From Picosynechococcus sp. PCC 7003 (lineage in GTDB: Bacteria; Cyanobacteriota; Cyanobacteriia; Cyanobacteriales; MRBY01): 64,000 bases of DNA. The stretch is from contig NZ_CP016476.1 of NCBI RefSeq assembly GCF_001693255.1, positions 186,001 to 250,000 of the forward strand, written 5' to 3'. Below the pieces are notes generated by a model. It was not told where the DNA came from and made no database searches. It saw nothing but the letters and a program-made list of their open reading frames with translations. Positions within the stretch are counted from its first letter, which is position 1; every line of letters starts with the position of its first letter. This document shows, piece after piece, positions 33,428 through 42,367 of the stretch. A program made the translations under genes and the position numbers.

Positions 33428-33934
33428 TTAGCAGTTAGATTGTTGCCTGAGGATATCTTGGAGGCGAAGACGGTTATACCGCTGTACCCATATACAGGGC
33501 AGATTGAGGATCGTTCCAAAACTAAAATTGATGACGATGCCCCATCCCGGAGTCCATAGCATCGTTACTATCCAGAACGCCCATATTCCTAGATGGACAT
33601 ATTCTGCTCGACGAGTTTCAGCTAGAAATCGAGATAATACAGCAGAATTTTTACCATCAATGGCATCTTTACGGAATCCCCCTGGAAAAAAGTTTCCGGC
33701 CTCTGGTAATCGATCTTTCCAGCGTTTGATACCTAAATGATGTTCATAGCAGCTCCGTGTTTCCCCGAAAAAATAGGGTAGTGTCAGGCAAGTGTCGTTT
33801 TCAAGAAAATGTAGTGGTAAGCGATGGCATAGGTAGCCCACAACAAATGACCAAGTTGTCCAACCTCCAACACATAATCCAATTATTATCGAAGCTGATG
33901 GACGAAAAATAGGCAAGGCGATTAAGCTTTCCAT
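33428..33934 (-). CDS. CrtO-like glycosyl-carotenoid acyltransferase
   Basis: 168 residues with hydrophobic stretches near 14-34 and 115-145. The block YEHHLGIKRWKDRLPEAG and FFPGGFRKDAI matches the small membrane acyltransferase family typified by staphylococcal CrtO, which acylates the sugar of a C30 carotenoid. It overlaps the end of the CrtQ-like glycosyltransferase by 13 bp, the natural partner. In a cyanobacterium the acceptor is unknown: a carotenoid or another glycosylated lipid. The family call is good; the substrate is open. Confidence 0.65.
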   Translation of the reverse strand: MESLIALPIFRPSASIIIGLCVGGWTTWSFVVGYLCHRLPLHFLENDTCLTLPYFFGETRSCYEHHLGIKRWKDRLPEAGNFFPGGFRKDAIDGKNSAVLSRFLAETRRAEYVHLGIWAFWIVTMLWTPGWGIVINFSFGTILNLPCIWVQRYNRLRLQDILRQQSNC

Positions 33935-35013
33935 TGAGTGCTAATAATGCGTCCTTTCCAATCAATTTGTCCTCGTTTTAACTTGAAAATTGCCATTATA
34001 AATACGCCAATAAAGAACACTACCGGAATTGGGAAAAGTAAAGCCATCCATCGAAAAGAGCCTACTGGCCTGATGATAATTGCGAGTTGGAGAGCAAAGG
34101 CAATATAAAGAAGTAAGTTGTATGGCAAAGAGGAATCACCAACTATTGGCCAACCCAATAAAGCTGCAGGCAGACACCAACTTGTCCAAAATAATGCTGA
34201 AAGCCACAGCAAAACAGCCAACATGCGTATTTTAGAGACTTGTCCAGCAGCAGTGGCAAAATTCTTGTTAAAACCATCTATCAGGTCAGAGAGCCCACCT
34301 GGGTACATCCGATAGTCCAGTTGACCATGGCCTATATAGGCACTGGCAGGTAGTTTAGCCTGTTCATAGGCATGGGCAATAAACCAATCTTCAACCACGT
34401 AACCCGACACACAATCATGGCCACCGACTTGCTCATAGTCCACTTTGCTCGTAGCCATAGCCGGACCAAACGCTACACCTCCAGCAGGCCCTAATTTTAC
34501 AGCCATTAGGCCTACGAGATTGAACAGTAAAGCTAACTGTTCATAAAGGTATTCTGTGCGGTGATAGGGTTGGATAGAAACCAGTCCCCCTAGATGTTGA
34601 ACTGTGCCTACCAACCGCCGTAGTAAATCTGCACTGGGTTCCGTATCAGCATCGAGAAAGACAAAAATATCACCAGATGCGTGAGTATATCCGGTTTTGA
34701 GAGCCCAGTTTTTACCTGTCCACCCAGAAGGTAGAGGTGCAGTTCGCACAACTTTAACTCCAGCTTGCTGAGCGATTTGGGTAGTGGCGTCTGTTGATTG
34801 ATCGTCAACTACAATGATTTCGTAAGGCTTGAATGTTTGCTGCCTTAGGGCGCTTAGTAGATGAGGAAGTGTATCCTCTTCATTACGGGCCGGAATCAAG
34901 ACGGAGACTTTAGGGGAACCGATCACTGAGTAATCTGGTATGTGTGGGAGTTGCCACATCAAAGCCCAACCAATGAGCCAACGCACTACCAGAGTGACGG
35001 ACATTAAATCCAT
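33922..35013 (-). CDS. CrtQ-like family 2 glycosyltransferase
   Basis: 363 residues. A leading helix is followed by a GT2 domain: PKVSVLIPARNEED, VVDDQSTD, PLPSGWTGKNWAL and the DxD in FLDADTEP. Acid/base candidates lie in VVEDWFIAHAYE, and three to four helices close the protein. The GW-x-GK-x-WA block is typical of 4,4'-diaponeurosporenoate glycosyltransferases and hopene-associated relatives. With the overlapping CrtO-like gene it may glycosylate then acylate a membrane terpenoid. The final step order is inferred. Confidence 0.7.
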   Translation of the reverse strand: MDLMSVTLVVRWLIGWALMWQLPHIPDYSVIGSPKVSVLIPARNEEDTLPHLLSALRQQTFKPYEIIVVDDQSTDATTQIAQQAGVKVVRTAPLPSGWTGKNWALKTGYTHASGDIFVFLDADTEPSADLLRRLVGTVQHLGGLVSIQPYHRTEYLYEQLALLFNLVGLMAVKLGPAGGVAFGPAMATSKVDYEQVGGHDCVSGYVVEDWFIAHAYEQAKLPASAYIGHGQLDYRMYPGGLSDLIDGFNKNFATAAGQVSKIRMLAVLLWLSALFWTSWCLPAALLGWPIVGDSSLPYNLLLYIAFALQLAIIIRPVGSFRWMALLFPIPVVFFIGVFIMAIFKLKRGQIDWKGRIISTQWKA

Positions 35014-35166
35014 TATGATTTAGCCATCCTGCACGACTGGAAATTTATTGTTACTTAATTATAACAATGTTCGATTAAAAAATTTGCTCGACAAACTTTA
35101 TCTTGAGTAGTTATAACCAAGGGTAAGTCAATATTTACTTTTGGCTTAATATCAAATCTAAACTGA

Positions 35167-35700
35167 CTAAGATTGCCGTATTTGTTCTAGATAACTCTCT
35201 ACATTCCGTCCCATCTGAATCAAATTTGGTTCAATCCTTTTAGCCAAGAGCTTCTCAATCCAGGAAACCATCTGATTACGCGTAAAAGAAGGTACACCAT
35301 GGATAGCGCTAAGGTCAACCTGAAGTAAACCTCGGTTTTTGACTAATGTGCGATCACCTTGATCTAGAAAACGATTTTGACCAGATAGGCTAATTGCTTC
35401 TTGGTAAGCATGGGTTCTGATATGCCAGTCTACTGTAAATGTTTGGTTATTCCAGACATCATATTCCGTCCAATCGAATAGGCTTTTACTCAAAAGCTTT
35501 CGGGCAGCATTAGGAATATTACCACCTCCGTGCCATTCTATTTCCAAGTAAACTTGTTGATTGATTTTCTGGTGAGATTTAAGTTCTAATGATTTTACAT
35601 TAGGCAAGCTTAATCCTAACTCTACCAATTCATCCCGATAGGTAGCATACACCAAAGATCGGGGAAAAGGTATTTGAAAATCAACTGAAATTTTGAGCAT
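35167..35700 (-). CDS. SRPBCC/START-like lipid-binding domain protein
   Basis: 177 residues. FQIPFPRSLVYATYRDEL at the start and EIEWHGGGNIP with a long C-terminal helix give the helix-grip pattern of polyketide-cyclase/START-like proteins, which hold hydrophobic ligands. It is 19 bp after the pentapeptide gene and 153 bp before the CrtQ-like gene. A carrier or modifier of carotenoid-like lipids would fit but is not shown. Confidence 0.55.
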   Translation of the reverse strand: MLKISVDFQIPFPRSLVYATYRDELVELGLSLPNVKSLELKSHQKINQQVYLEIEWHGGGNIPNAARKLLSKSLFDWTEYDVWNNQTFTVDWHIRTHAYQEAISLSGQNRFLDQGDRTLVKNRGLLQVDLSAIHGVPSFTRNQMVSWIEKLLAKRIEPNLIQMGRNVESYLEQIRQS

Positions 35701-35719
35701 GATTCAGTCTTTCTATATT

Positions 35720-36148
35720 TTAGAAATAAGCACCGTTTAGATTTGCACCCAGAAGATTGGTTTTTTGCAAATAGACACCTGTTAAATCTGCACCACGTAA
35801 ATCAGCCTCCGATAAATTTGTGTTTTGGACATTCGCACCACGCAAGTCAGCTCCCCCTAAATTTGCACCATGTAAATCTGCACCACTGAGATCTGCTCCT
35901 CGTAAATCTGCACCACTAAAATCTGTGTCACTCAAATCCGCACTTCTCAGACAAGCTTCAACCATCTCAGTATTAGCAAGATTTGCCTGCCGTAACTGAG
36001 CTTTCGTCAAACTTACTTTCTTGAGATCTGAACCACTCAGAATCACACCATCTAAATATGCATTATCTAGACAGCTCTGCATTAAATTCACATGACTAAA
36101 ATCACGTTCGCCCGCTTTATATCGTTGGATCATTTCTTGAGCATTCAT
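35720..36148 (-). CDS. Pentapeptide-repeat protein
   Basis: 142 residues from ATG 36148 (MNAQEMIQRYKAGERDFSHV), the normal family start; 36229 would be an unlikely extension. About 18 A(D/N)LxG-type repeats such as ADLRGADLSGADLHGANLGG form a right-handed quadrilateral helix. Such proteins are frequent in cyanobacteria; most have no known role. It lies between the PII-like and SRPBCC genes. Confidence 0.85.
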   Translation of the reverse strand: MNAQEMIQRYKAGERDFSHVNLMQSCLDNAYLDGVILSGSDLKKVSLTKAQLRQANLANTEMVEACLRSADLSDTDFSGADLRGADLSGADLHGANLGGADLRGANVQNTNLSEADLRGADLTGVYLQKTNLLGANLNGAYF

Positions 36149-36240
36149 GATTATTAACCAAATAAGATCTTTAGTCCAAAATTTATTGGATATTTCGAAG
36201 CAGATTAGAAGAACATATTGCATAGTCATAATGACTATCT

Positions 36241-36540
36241 TTAATCAAATATTCCTTCTATGGGTTGTTGGAATGCAACCAGTGCGTGAGTCTCTTGCAA
36301 TGATTTTAGATTTTGCAATAATCGAGTTGCAAGTTCTGGGTTAACGATTGTCTGAAGTAGAATATTTGTGTTATATCCAGCAACATCACCCATGCGCTTA
36401 CCATGACTGCCTGCTCCCTGGGCTGGAATAATTGTATAACCAGATACTCCTAATTCGGTAAGTAGTCTAACAAAACTTTCTTGCAAAACTGCTTCACTAA
36501 TAATCGTTACTAACATACCTTTGGTAAAATCAGTAGACAT
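36241..36540 (-). CDS. PII-like signalling protein
   Basis: 99 residues. The ferredoxin-like pattern (MLVTIISEAVLQESFVRLL, GVSGYTIIPAQGAGSHGKRM) and the T-loop position match the PII-like (SbtB/CPII) group that binds adenyl nucleotides and regulates transporters or enzymes. It lacks the classical PII T-loop sequence. No transporter is adjacent, so the target is unclear. It may head the minus-strand set toward the CrtQ/CrtO pair. Confidence 0.6.
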   Translation of the reverse strand: MSTDFTKGMLVTIISEAVLQESFVRLLTELGVSGYTIIPAQGAGSHGKRMGDVAGYNTNILLQTIVNPELATRLLQNLKSLQETHALVAFQQPIEGIFD

Positions 36541-37015
36541 GAGAAACCTCCGACAATTTTATTGCCCATGGGTAATTTAATAAGATCGTATGTTTGTTCT
36601 TTTTTTATACTCAAGCATACAACGAAATCAATTTAGCCCCAAAAGGTAGAAAAGACCTACCTCTATGTCTATTCTAGTCGCCTTATTTTCCTACATCGAA
36701 AATTAGTCATTATGTTTTAATCTTTGGGGTAAATGAATCGGCATGATATCTAAATTCTGTGGATAAGCATTTTCAAAAAGTCTTTTATGATAAGCTCTTT
36801 TAAGATTTGCTCAAATAATTTTGATTTGAATTATGTGCCAACTGTCCAATTGTCCAATTAATGAGAAGCTATGAACTACTCCATGCCTCTTAGAGGTCAT
36901 TTATAAAGTAAACGAATTTCTTGGTTTGCCCCCTAAATCCCCCAAAATGGGGGCCGGGGGTCTTTATAAACAGGCTCTTAGTAATAGGCAAGAAGAAAAA
37001 TTGGAGGATGACCGA
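36541..37015. other. Gap holding MITE copy 2 and an IS-end fragment
   Basis: Non-coding and AT-rich. ACTCCATGCCTCTTAG at 36878-36893 repeats 16 bases of the IS605 right-end hairpin (33248-33263) and abuts the MITE, so MITE copy 2 seems to have landed in an old IS-end remnant. Confidence 0.45.
36893..36977. mobile_element. MITE copy 2 (85 bp)
   Basis: Inverted ends GAGGTCATTTATAAAG and CTTTATAAACAGGCTC, flanked by TTA on both sides (36890-36892, 36978-36980). The interior keeps the CCCCCTAAAT and GGGGGCCGGGGG arms but lacks the central part of copies 1 and 3. Confidence 0.7.
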
Positions 37016-37555
37016 ATGTCTGATGAAAAAGTTCAAGCCCTTAAAACCCTTTCCCGTTTTGGTCTTGGACTCGGTATTTTGGGTGGACTACTAAGTATTT
37101 TTGGAATTTATTTTCTGGTTATTGCTAATCAATCATTGTCATGGCCCTCTGTACAAGGCTCTGTTGTGCAGACTGAGATCCGTAGGGAAACTAGGTCAAA
37201 GGGGTCTCCTGGAGCGACACTAAATACTTATGTTGAGTATTATGTATCCGTTAACTACACCTACGATGTTGAGGGACATTCTTACTTCTCTTCTCGCTAT
37301 TCACTGGGAGAAGGTGATCGGGTTAGTCGTAGGTACAAAGAGCGTTCTGATGCCGAAGCCGAAGCCATATCGCGTTTTCCAGAAGGAACGACAGTTATCG
37401 TGTATTACGATCCTAAACAGCCAACCGAAGCGGTTCTCACCACGGGTTGGAATTGGGGAACATTTACTCCACTCTTGATGGGAGTCTTTTTTGGCGGGTC
37501 GGGGTGGCTATTCTATGCTGTTGGCAAATCTGCAAACATCACTTCAGGGCAGTAA
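37016..37555 (+). CDS. DUF3592 membrane protein
   Basis: 179 residues from ATG 37016, which has GGAGG 8 bases upstream; the longer frame from 36926 runs through the MITE. Helices at about 17-37 and 150-170 flank an extracytoplasmic domain with the DUF3592 pattern (VQGSVVQTEIR, FPEGTTVIVYYDPKQPTEAVL). The family is of unknown function. A MITE end lies only 39 bp upstream and may affect its promoter. Confidence 0.75.
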   Translation: MSDEKVQALKTLSRFGLGLGILGGLLSIFGIYFLVIANQSLSWPSVQGSVVQTEIRRETRSKGSPGATLNTYVEYYVSVNYTYDVEGHSYFSSRYSLGEGDRVSRRYKERSDAEAEAISRFPEGTTVIVYYDPKQPTEAVLTTGWNWGTFTPLLMGVFFGGSGWLFYAVGKSANITSGQ

Positions 37556-37917
37556 GGCACGCTGCGATCGCCCCTAGTTTGCACTTAATCAAGTAGTCAC
37601 TTGATTAATAATCATTACCCTCAGTTCCCTTAGAGGCTGTTTATAAAGTTAGTCAATGTCTTGATCCGCCCCCTAAATCTCCTCACTAAAGCTCCGGCAA
37701 GCTGGGGGCCGGGGGGCTTTATAAATAAGCTCTTAAAGGCAGGATCGGGAAATCAACAAATATAAATGAACCTTTACCATAGAATGGTTGTCAGCACACC
37801 TTAAATGCTGCCGAGCTGAGCGTAATTCTGATTAAAGCTTGCCATAAATAGGGCAAGAAATTTGTTTCTTAGTCGAGTTCCAGTAAGATGGATGTTAAAT
37901 TTTGACACCATGGGGAA
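37556..37917. other. Gap holding MITE copy 3
   Basis: Non-coding apart from the MITE. No terminator is convincing after the DUF3592 gene; the kinase start codon follows TGGGGAA, a weak ribosome binding site. Confidence 0.4.
37633..37732. mobile_element. MITE copy 3 (100 bp)
   Basis: Inverted ends GAGGCTGTTTATAAAG and CTTTATAAATAAGCTC, flanked by TTA (37630-37632, 37733-37735). Its left 60 bases are nearly identical to copy 1, showing common descent. Confidence 0.75.
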
Positions 37918-39756
37918 ATGAACAGAAAAATTCTCGACGGTCGTTATCGGATTTTGCAGAAACTGGGTCAGGGTGGTTTCGGGGATACATTTCTCGCTGA
38001 AGACTTGCATATGCCATCCCTAAGACGTTGTGTGATCAAGCGTCTCAAACCCATTGCTAATGATCCCGTTGCCCATCAGCTCGTGCAGGATCGTTTTGAA
38101 CGGGAAGCTGTACTTCTTGAAAAATTGGGTGATGATCATGAGCAGATTCCTCGCTTATATGCCTATGTCGCGGAAGCAAAGAGGTTTTATCTCATTCAAG
38201 AATGGATTGAGGGGGTCACTCTACAGGATGCAGTGCAATATGAAGGCCCCTGGTCAAGTGCTGATGTCAAAAAATGGCTCCTGGAAATTTTGCCTGTTCT
38301 CGACTTTATCCATAACCAAGGACTGGTACACCGAGATATCAAACCAGACAATATCATTCTCCGCAAAGGCGATCGCCAACCCGTATTGATTGACTTTGGT
38401 GCCGTTAAAGAAACCATGAACATGACAAAAGCTGGTTCAGATCAAAACGGCAAGTCAATTGTGATTGGTACGCCAGGCTTCATGGCCTCAGAACAAAGTA
38501 TTGGTCGGCCTGTTTTTAGTAGTGATTTGTATAGTCTCGGTTTAACGGCGATTTATCTGTTGACCGGAAAGTTGCCTAGTGAACTACCGAATGATCCAGT
38601 AACAGGCAAAATTCTCTGGCGTCTCTGGTTTCAAAGCAATAATGTCGCCGATGAACATTTAGCCACAGTTTTAGAACAAGCCATTCAACCCCAGCCCAAA
38701 GACCGTTTCAATGATGCCCAAGCGATGATCACAGCTTTGCAAGCAGAGATTTCAGTCGCAACACCATCGCCTGTAGTCGTTCCCCCTACTCCTCAACCCC
38801 AAACAATCCACAATCCTACGGTTGCCGTGGCAGGTAGCGGCACGGCGGTCGATCATAGTCAAATTCAGCCGGCTGCCAGGGGAATGGCTGATTGGCAAAA
38901 AGCAATTTTGACGGGGAGTGTAGTCGGTGCTTTCTTGTTAGGGGGGATTGTTCTCAGTACGCAATTGCTCAATCGCCCTGATGGTGAAGGCATCATTTCC
39001 CTAGAAAGTAATCAAGCTGAAACGGATTCTGGCTCTACTGATAATTCCAGACAAGCTTCAGAAACACTTCCTCCTCTAGCTTATAAGGATAGTTGTGGTG
39101 ATTCGTTGGGTGATGCCAGCACTTGGTACCGAGTGATTGGTGAGGCTACGACGTTAGAGCGGGTTAAAAGCAACTATTGTGGCGATGCTTTCTTGCGGAG
39201 TGATAATACAATTCAAGTGGCAAGTTTTCTCTCGCGGGATAAAACCCAGAGCTTTATTAATCAATTGACCCAAGAAACGGGTCAAATTTTTCGGATCGAA
39301 GAAGCCCAAAAAACATCACCGCCACCTGCTGCGATATCCCAGGGAGAGGCAGCAGATATGGTCGCTGATTGGCTGAACTGTAAGCAGGATTTGTTTGATT
39401 ATCCCTATAACCGCAGTTGTGGCACGCAGATTCTGACAGGCAAAGCCTTTAATGATAATATCCGCCGCAGTGATGGTCAACAGAGTTCGGTGGAATGGCT
39501 TGAGAATAATGGGTCTTACTACACTTTCGCCAATCAGGCAGTGGAAGAGGTCAGAAACCTCCAGGTTGTGGATGGACAACAGGCGATCGCCGATGTGGTT
39601 GTTACAGAACAACGAATCCTTTATAACGCCAATGGCAATATTGACCGCAATGCTAGCGGCTATGACCAGCGATTGGTGCGCTATAACCTCCGTCGAGTCA
39701 ATGGTGCTTGGAAAATCGCTGACTACAACACCATCGAGGTACTTTGGCGTCGCTAA
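37918..39756 (+). CDS. Membrane Ser/Thr protein kinase with IMS/ARC6-like tail
   Basis: 612 residues. The Hanks-type kinase domain (about 1-275) has the Gly loop GQGGFGDTF, Lys41, HRDIKPDN (138-145) and DFGAVKE. A Pro/Thr linker leads to one helix (about 328-350). Outside lie a SPOR-like segment (STWYRVIGEATTLERV) and a C-terminal IMS-type domain (GEAADMVADWLNCKQDLF to ADYNTIEVLWRR), as in ARC6 and other cyanobacterial kinases. All catalytic residues are present, so it should be active, with the outer domains as sensors. A serine hydrolase follows 60 bp downstream. Confidence 0.88.
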   Translation: MNRKILDGRYRILQKLGQGGFGDTFLAEDLHMPSLRRCVIKRLKPIANDPVAHQLVQDRFEREAVLLEKLGDDHEQIPRLYAYVAEAKRFYLIQEWIEGVTLQDAVQYEGPWSSADVKKWLLEILPVLDFIHNQGLVHRDIKPDNIILRKGDRQPVLIDFGAVKETMNMTKAGSDQNGKSIVIGTPGFMASEQSIGRPVFSSDLYSLGLTAIYLLTGKLPSELPNDPVTGKILWRLWFQSNNVADEHLATVLEQAIQPQPKDRFNDAQAMITALQAEISVATPSPVVVPPTPQPQTIHNPTVAVAGSGTAVDHSQIQPAARGMADWQKAILTGSVVGAFLLGGIVLSTQLLNRPDGEGIISLESNQAETDSGSTDNSRQASETLPPLAYKDSCGDSLGDASTWYRVIGEATTLERVKSNYCGDAFLRSDNTIQVASFLSRDKTQSFINQLTQETGQIFRIEEAQKTSPPPAAISQGEAADMVADWLNCKQDLFDYPYNRSCGTQILTGKAFNDNIRRSDGQQSSVEWLENNGSYYTFANQAVEEVRNLQVVDGQQAIADVVVTEQRILYNANGNIDRNASGYDQRLVRYNLRRVNGAWKIADYNTIEVLWRR

Positions 39757-39816
39757 AGTTAATTCAATTCAGTTCGGTTATTGCTTTTTTCTTCAATTAT
39801 GTGGAGGTTTACTCGT

Positions 39817-41088
39817 TTGAATCAGCCTGCTCCAAAATCATCTCAGCCAAAACCAAATCGTCGTCCTCGATCCCAGGTTGCTATGAGTCCCCAGCAGTTT
39901 GTGGCTCTGGTGGGTGGTATGGCGATCGCCATTGTTGTCGGTGGTGTTTGGCTGATCCGGGCCTCTCTGGGGCCAACTCAGCAAACAACCGAGTCAACTG
40001 AGACTGTCGAAACTGGATCTCAAGAAGAACTTCCTGTTCCAGCTCCCCCAGACTCAGCGGGTAATGAGGTCGCCGCCGTTCCAGAAACCCTGTTAGTACA
40101 ACCAATTTGGCGGGCTTGGTACAATGCCCAAGATCCACTGCGCAACTATGCTCCTAGCGCTCAACTGCAGGGCATTATCACAGAGATTCAAGGGCTAGCC
40201 CAGGCTGAAAATCTGCCACCGGAAGCGATGTCTATGGTGCTTGTAGATCTCAATCGTCAGGCGATCGCCAGCTACCGACCGGATACCTTTCACTATCCTG
40301 CAAGTGTCCCTAAACTCTTTTGGCTAGTCGCTTTTTACGCCCAAGTTGAGCAAGGCTTATTAAACTACGCTGGCTATGCAGAAGATGTTGCCCTCATGGT
40401 CGAGCAATCTGACAACAATGCCACCAGTCGGATCATTGATGCGATGACCCGCACGACCCAAACCCAAACCAGCGCAACTCCTGATAATTTCGGCGCTTGG
40501 TATACCCAACGCGGTCAACTCAACGGCTTTTTTCAGGCTGCTGGCTATGCAGGTTTAAATATTACCCAAAAAACCTATCCGATCACCGATGTAGAAATTA
40601 TGGAACCCATCGGTTTTGATCTAAAAATGCGAGAAAATCCTGAAGATGCGACTAAACCGATCCGTAATCGTTTGAGTGCTTACCAAGCTGCCCGTTTAAT
40701 GGCAGAAATTGCGGTCGGAGAAGGAATCTCACCCACTGACAATTCAGAGATTTTGCAACTGTTAGCGCGAGATCTGAGCCAAGATTGGCAAAGTCCAAAA
40801 ACTTATTTTAATCCGGTGCAGCATTTCTTTGGTGAAGGTCTTCCTCCAGACACCAAGCTTTACTCAAAGGCTGGTTGGACAAGTCAAGGTCGCCATGAAG
40901 TTGCTTACATCGAGAGTGCCGATGGTCAACAAAAATATGTCCTGAGTGTTTTCGCCGATCACCCTGCCTATTCAGAAAATGAAACTTTTTTCCCGGCGAT
41001 CGCCCAACTCGTCCACTCAAAAATCAAGTCCCCTGCTGGCGCTGCACCACAAACTGAGGCTCAGTCGTGGGTAAATCCTACTAACTAA
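39817..41088 (+). CDS. Membrane-anchored class A beta-lactamase-fold serine hydrolase
   Basis: About 423 residues from TTG 39817, preferred because GGAGG lies 9 bases upstream; ATG 39799 is possible. A single helix (about 28-50) anchors it. The catalytic domain has S-x-x-K as SVPK, an SDN loop (EQSDNNATS) and a K-[ST]-G-like SKAGWTS. The family includes penicillin-binding and housekeeping hydrolases as well as lactamases, and the altered motifs do not prove drug resistance. It may act on cell wall under the control of the kinase beside it. Its 3' end overlaps the convergent gene by 4 bp. Confidence 0.75.
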   Translation: MNQPAPKSSQPKPNRRPRSQVAMSPQQFVALVGGMAIAIVVGGVWLIRASLGPTQQTTESTETVETGSQEELPVPAPPDSAGNEVAAVPETLLVQPIWRAWYNAQDPLRNYAPSAQLQGIITEIQGLAQAENLPPEAMSMVLVDLNRQAIASYRPDTFHYPASVPKLFWLVAFYAQVEQGLLNYAGYAEDVALMVEQSDNNATSRIIDAMTRTTQTQTSATPDNFGAWYTQRGQLNGFFQAAGYAGLNITQKTYPITDVEIMEPIGFDLKMRENPEDATKPIRNRLSAYQAARLMAEIAVGEGISPTDNSEILQLLARDLSQDWQSPKTYFNPVQHFFGEGLPPDTKLYSKAGWTSQGRHEVAYIESADGQQKYVLSVFADHPAYSENETFFPAIAQLVHSKIKSPAGAAPQTEAQSWVNPTN

Positions 41089-42332
41089 GTACTTTCCGTG
41101 AGACGGCAATTACCGGGTTTAATGAGCGTCCAAATACCGTCTTTTTCTCCTTTGACTTCAGCGGGTTTAATCAAGCTTACAATCGCACCTTGGCCGTCAC
41201 ATCTAAAAATGTCTTTTCCCATATCGAGCCAAGTTAATTGTCCATAATAAGGAGAAAGAAAATCTGGTACTAAAAAGCATTGTTTGTCAAATTTAACAAT
41301 CATAAACTCTGCATCACGGTGGGTTTCTACCTGATCAAACTGGATAATTTCATCTTTATTAATTTGTGTGCTTAAAGTGCTTTGACTGATAGTAACGGGA
41401 TAAGCACTATCAAAGAACGTTTGGTTTTTCTCATTAAAGGCTTCTACTAACATCTCAAATTCAGCATTTTGGCCAAAATATAAGCCTGATTCTTGAATTT
41501 GCCAGCTATTATCATCGGTTTGTTTTACCTTGGCTGGTTTTTTTAATGCTAGTTCTTCCCCAGAACCATAAACTTTAAACATTTTAGTACCTGAATAGAG
41601 AGATTCTAGATCTTTATAATGGGGGGATAGAAAATTAGGCACAGCAAAATGCTCTTGGTTAATCTGGACAGTAATAAATGCGGCTTTGGGAATATCCAGA
41701 ACCTGCATTAAATCGGCTTTTGAGTTTGATTTTCTTTCTTTCTTGGGGATTGGGGTGAGTAAAACCATGCCACGTTCCCTGAAAAAAGTTTCATCTTTGT
41801 TGAGAAAAGCAGTCACAACTGTGCGGGCAGAATAGTTTTCGATGGAATGGTCAAAGATATTTTTAGGTTGCGCTGTTGGTTGAAATGACGTTTGAACAGA
41901 GATCTGGGTAAATATTTGAGATTGGGCTTCTTTAATGCCCGCAATAGAATCTTGTTGACTAATAATAATAGAGCTCAATTCTCTATTTTTACTTTTTAAG
42001 GTCTGGAGTTCTCTTTCTAATTTCTGAATAGTCTGCTCTAAGTAATTTAGTTTTTGATTATTTTGTTTTAGCGCTGCATTTTCTGAGCTATTATTAGCAA
42101 GATATTGAGAAACTTTGTTTTGGACTGTAGGAATATTAAACTTCTGTCTAAATTCGTCTTCGCTTAGAGAACAGTAATAAATTCCTTCAATTATGCCAAT
42201 AATTGTTGGGATATAAGTCCAGAAAAATAAAAGATAAAGAACTCCGAGGAATACTTCTCCTAGGTAAAATTTATGAATACCAAAGGAGCCTAATAAAATG
42301 GCGAGGGCTGCTGCTGAATTTCTGCGAACCAT
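41085..42332 (-). CDS. TM2-domain coiled-coil protein with two unknown repeat domains
   Basis: 415 residues. The N-terminus is a TM2 domain (GIHKFYLGEVFLGVLYLLFFW, about 18-38, plus a second helix). A coiled coil follows (about 85-140, LEQTIQKLERELQTL), then two copies of a domain of about 120 residues. These carry the marks TFF near the start, AEFMIVKFDKQCFLVPDFLSPYY in the middle, and DGIWTLIKPG at the end. The same domain is in the next two genes. It is the last gene of the tubulin-like operon and is anchored differently from its two lipoprotein paralogues. Confidence 0.7.
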   Translation of the reverse strand: MVRRNSAAALAILLGSFGIHKFYLGEVFLGVLYLLFFWTYIPTIIGIIEGIYYCSLSEDEFRQKFNIPTVQNKVSQYLANNSSENAALKQNNQKLNYLEQTIQKLERELQTLKSKNRELSSIIISQQDSIAGIKEAQSQIFTQISVQTSFQPTAQPKNIFDHSIENYSARTVVTAFLNKDETFFRERGMVLLTPIPKKERKSNSKADLMQVLDIPKAAFITVQINQEHFAVPNFLSPHYKDLESLYSGTKMFKVYGSGEELALKKPAKVKQTDDNSWQIQESGLYFGQNAEFEMLVEAFNEKNQTFFDSAYPVTISQSTLSTQINKDEIIQFDQVETHRDAEFMIVKFDKQCFLVPDFLSPYYGQLTWLDMGKDIFRCDGQGAIVSLIKPAEVKGEKDGIWTLIKPGNCRLTEST

Positions 42333-42367
42333 GATTATTTTCTAAAATATTTTTTTGTGGATTCAAC

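Noticed and set aside
39817-41088. True antibiotic-resistance beta-lactamase
   Set aside because: The fold motifs are present, but the membrane anchor, altered KTG-like motif and chromosomal kinase neighbour favour a housekeeping hydrolase.
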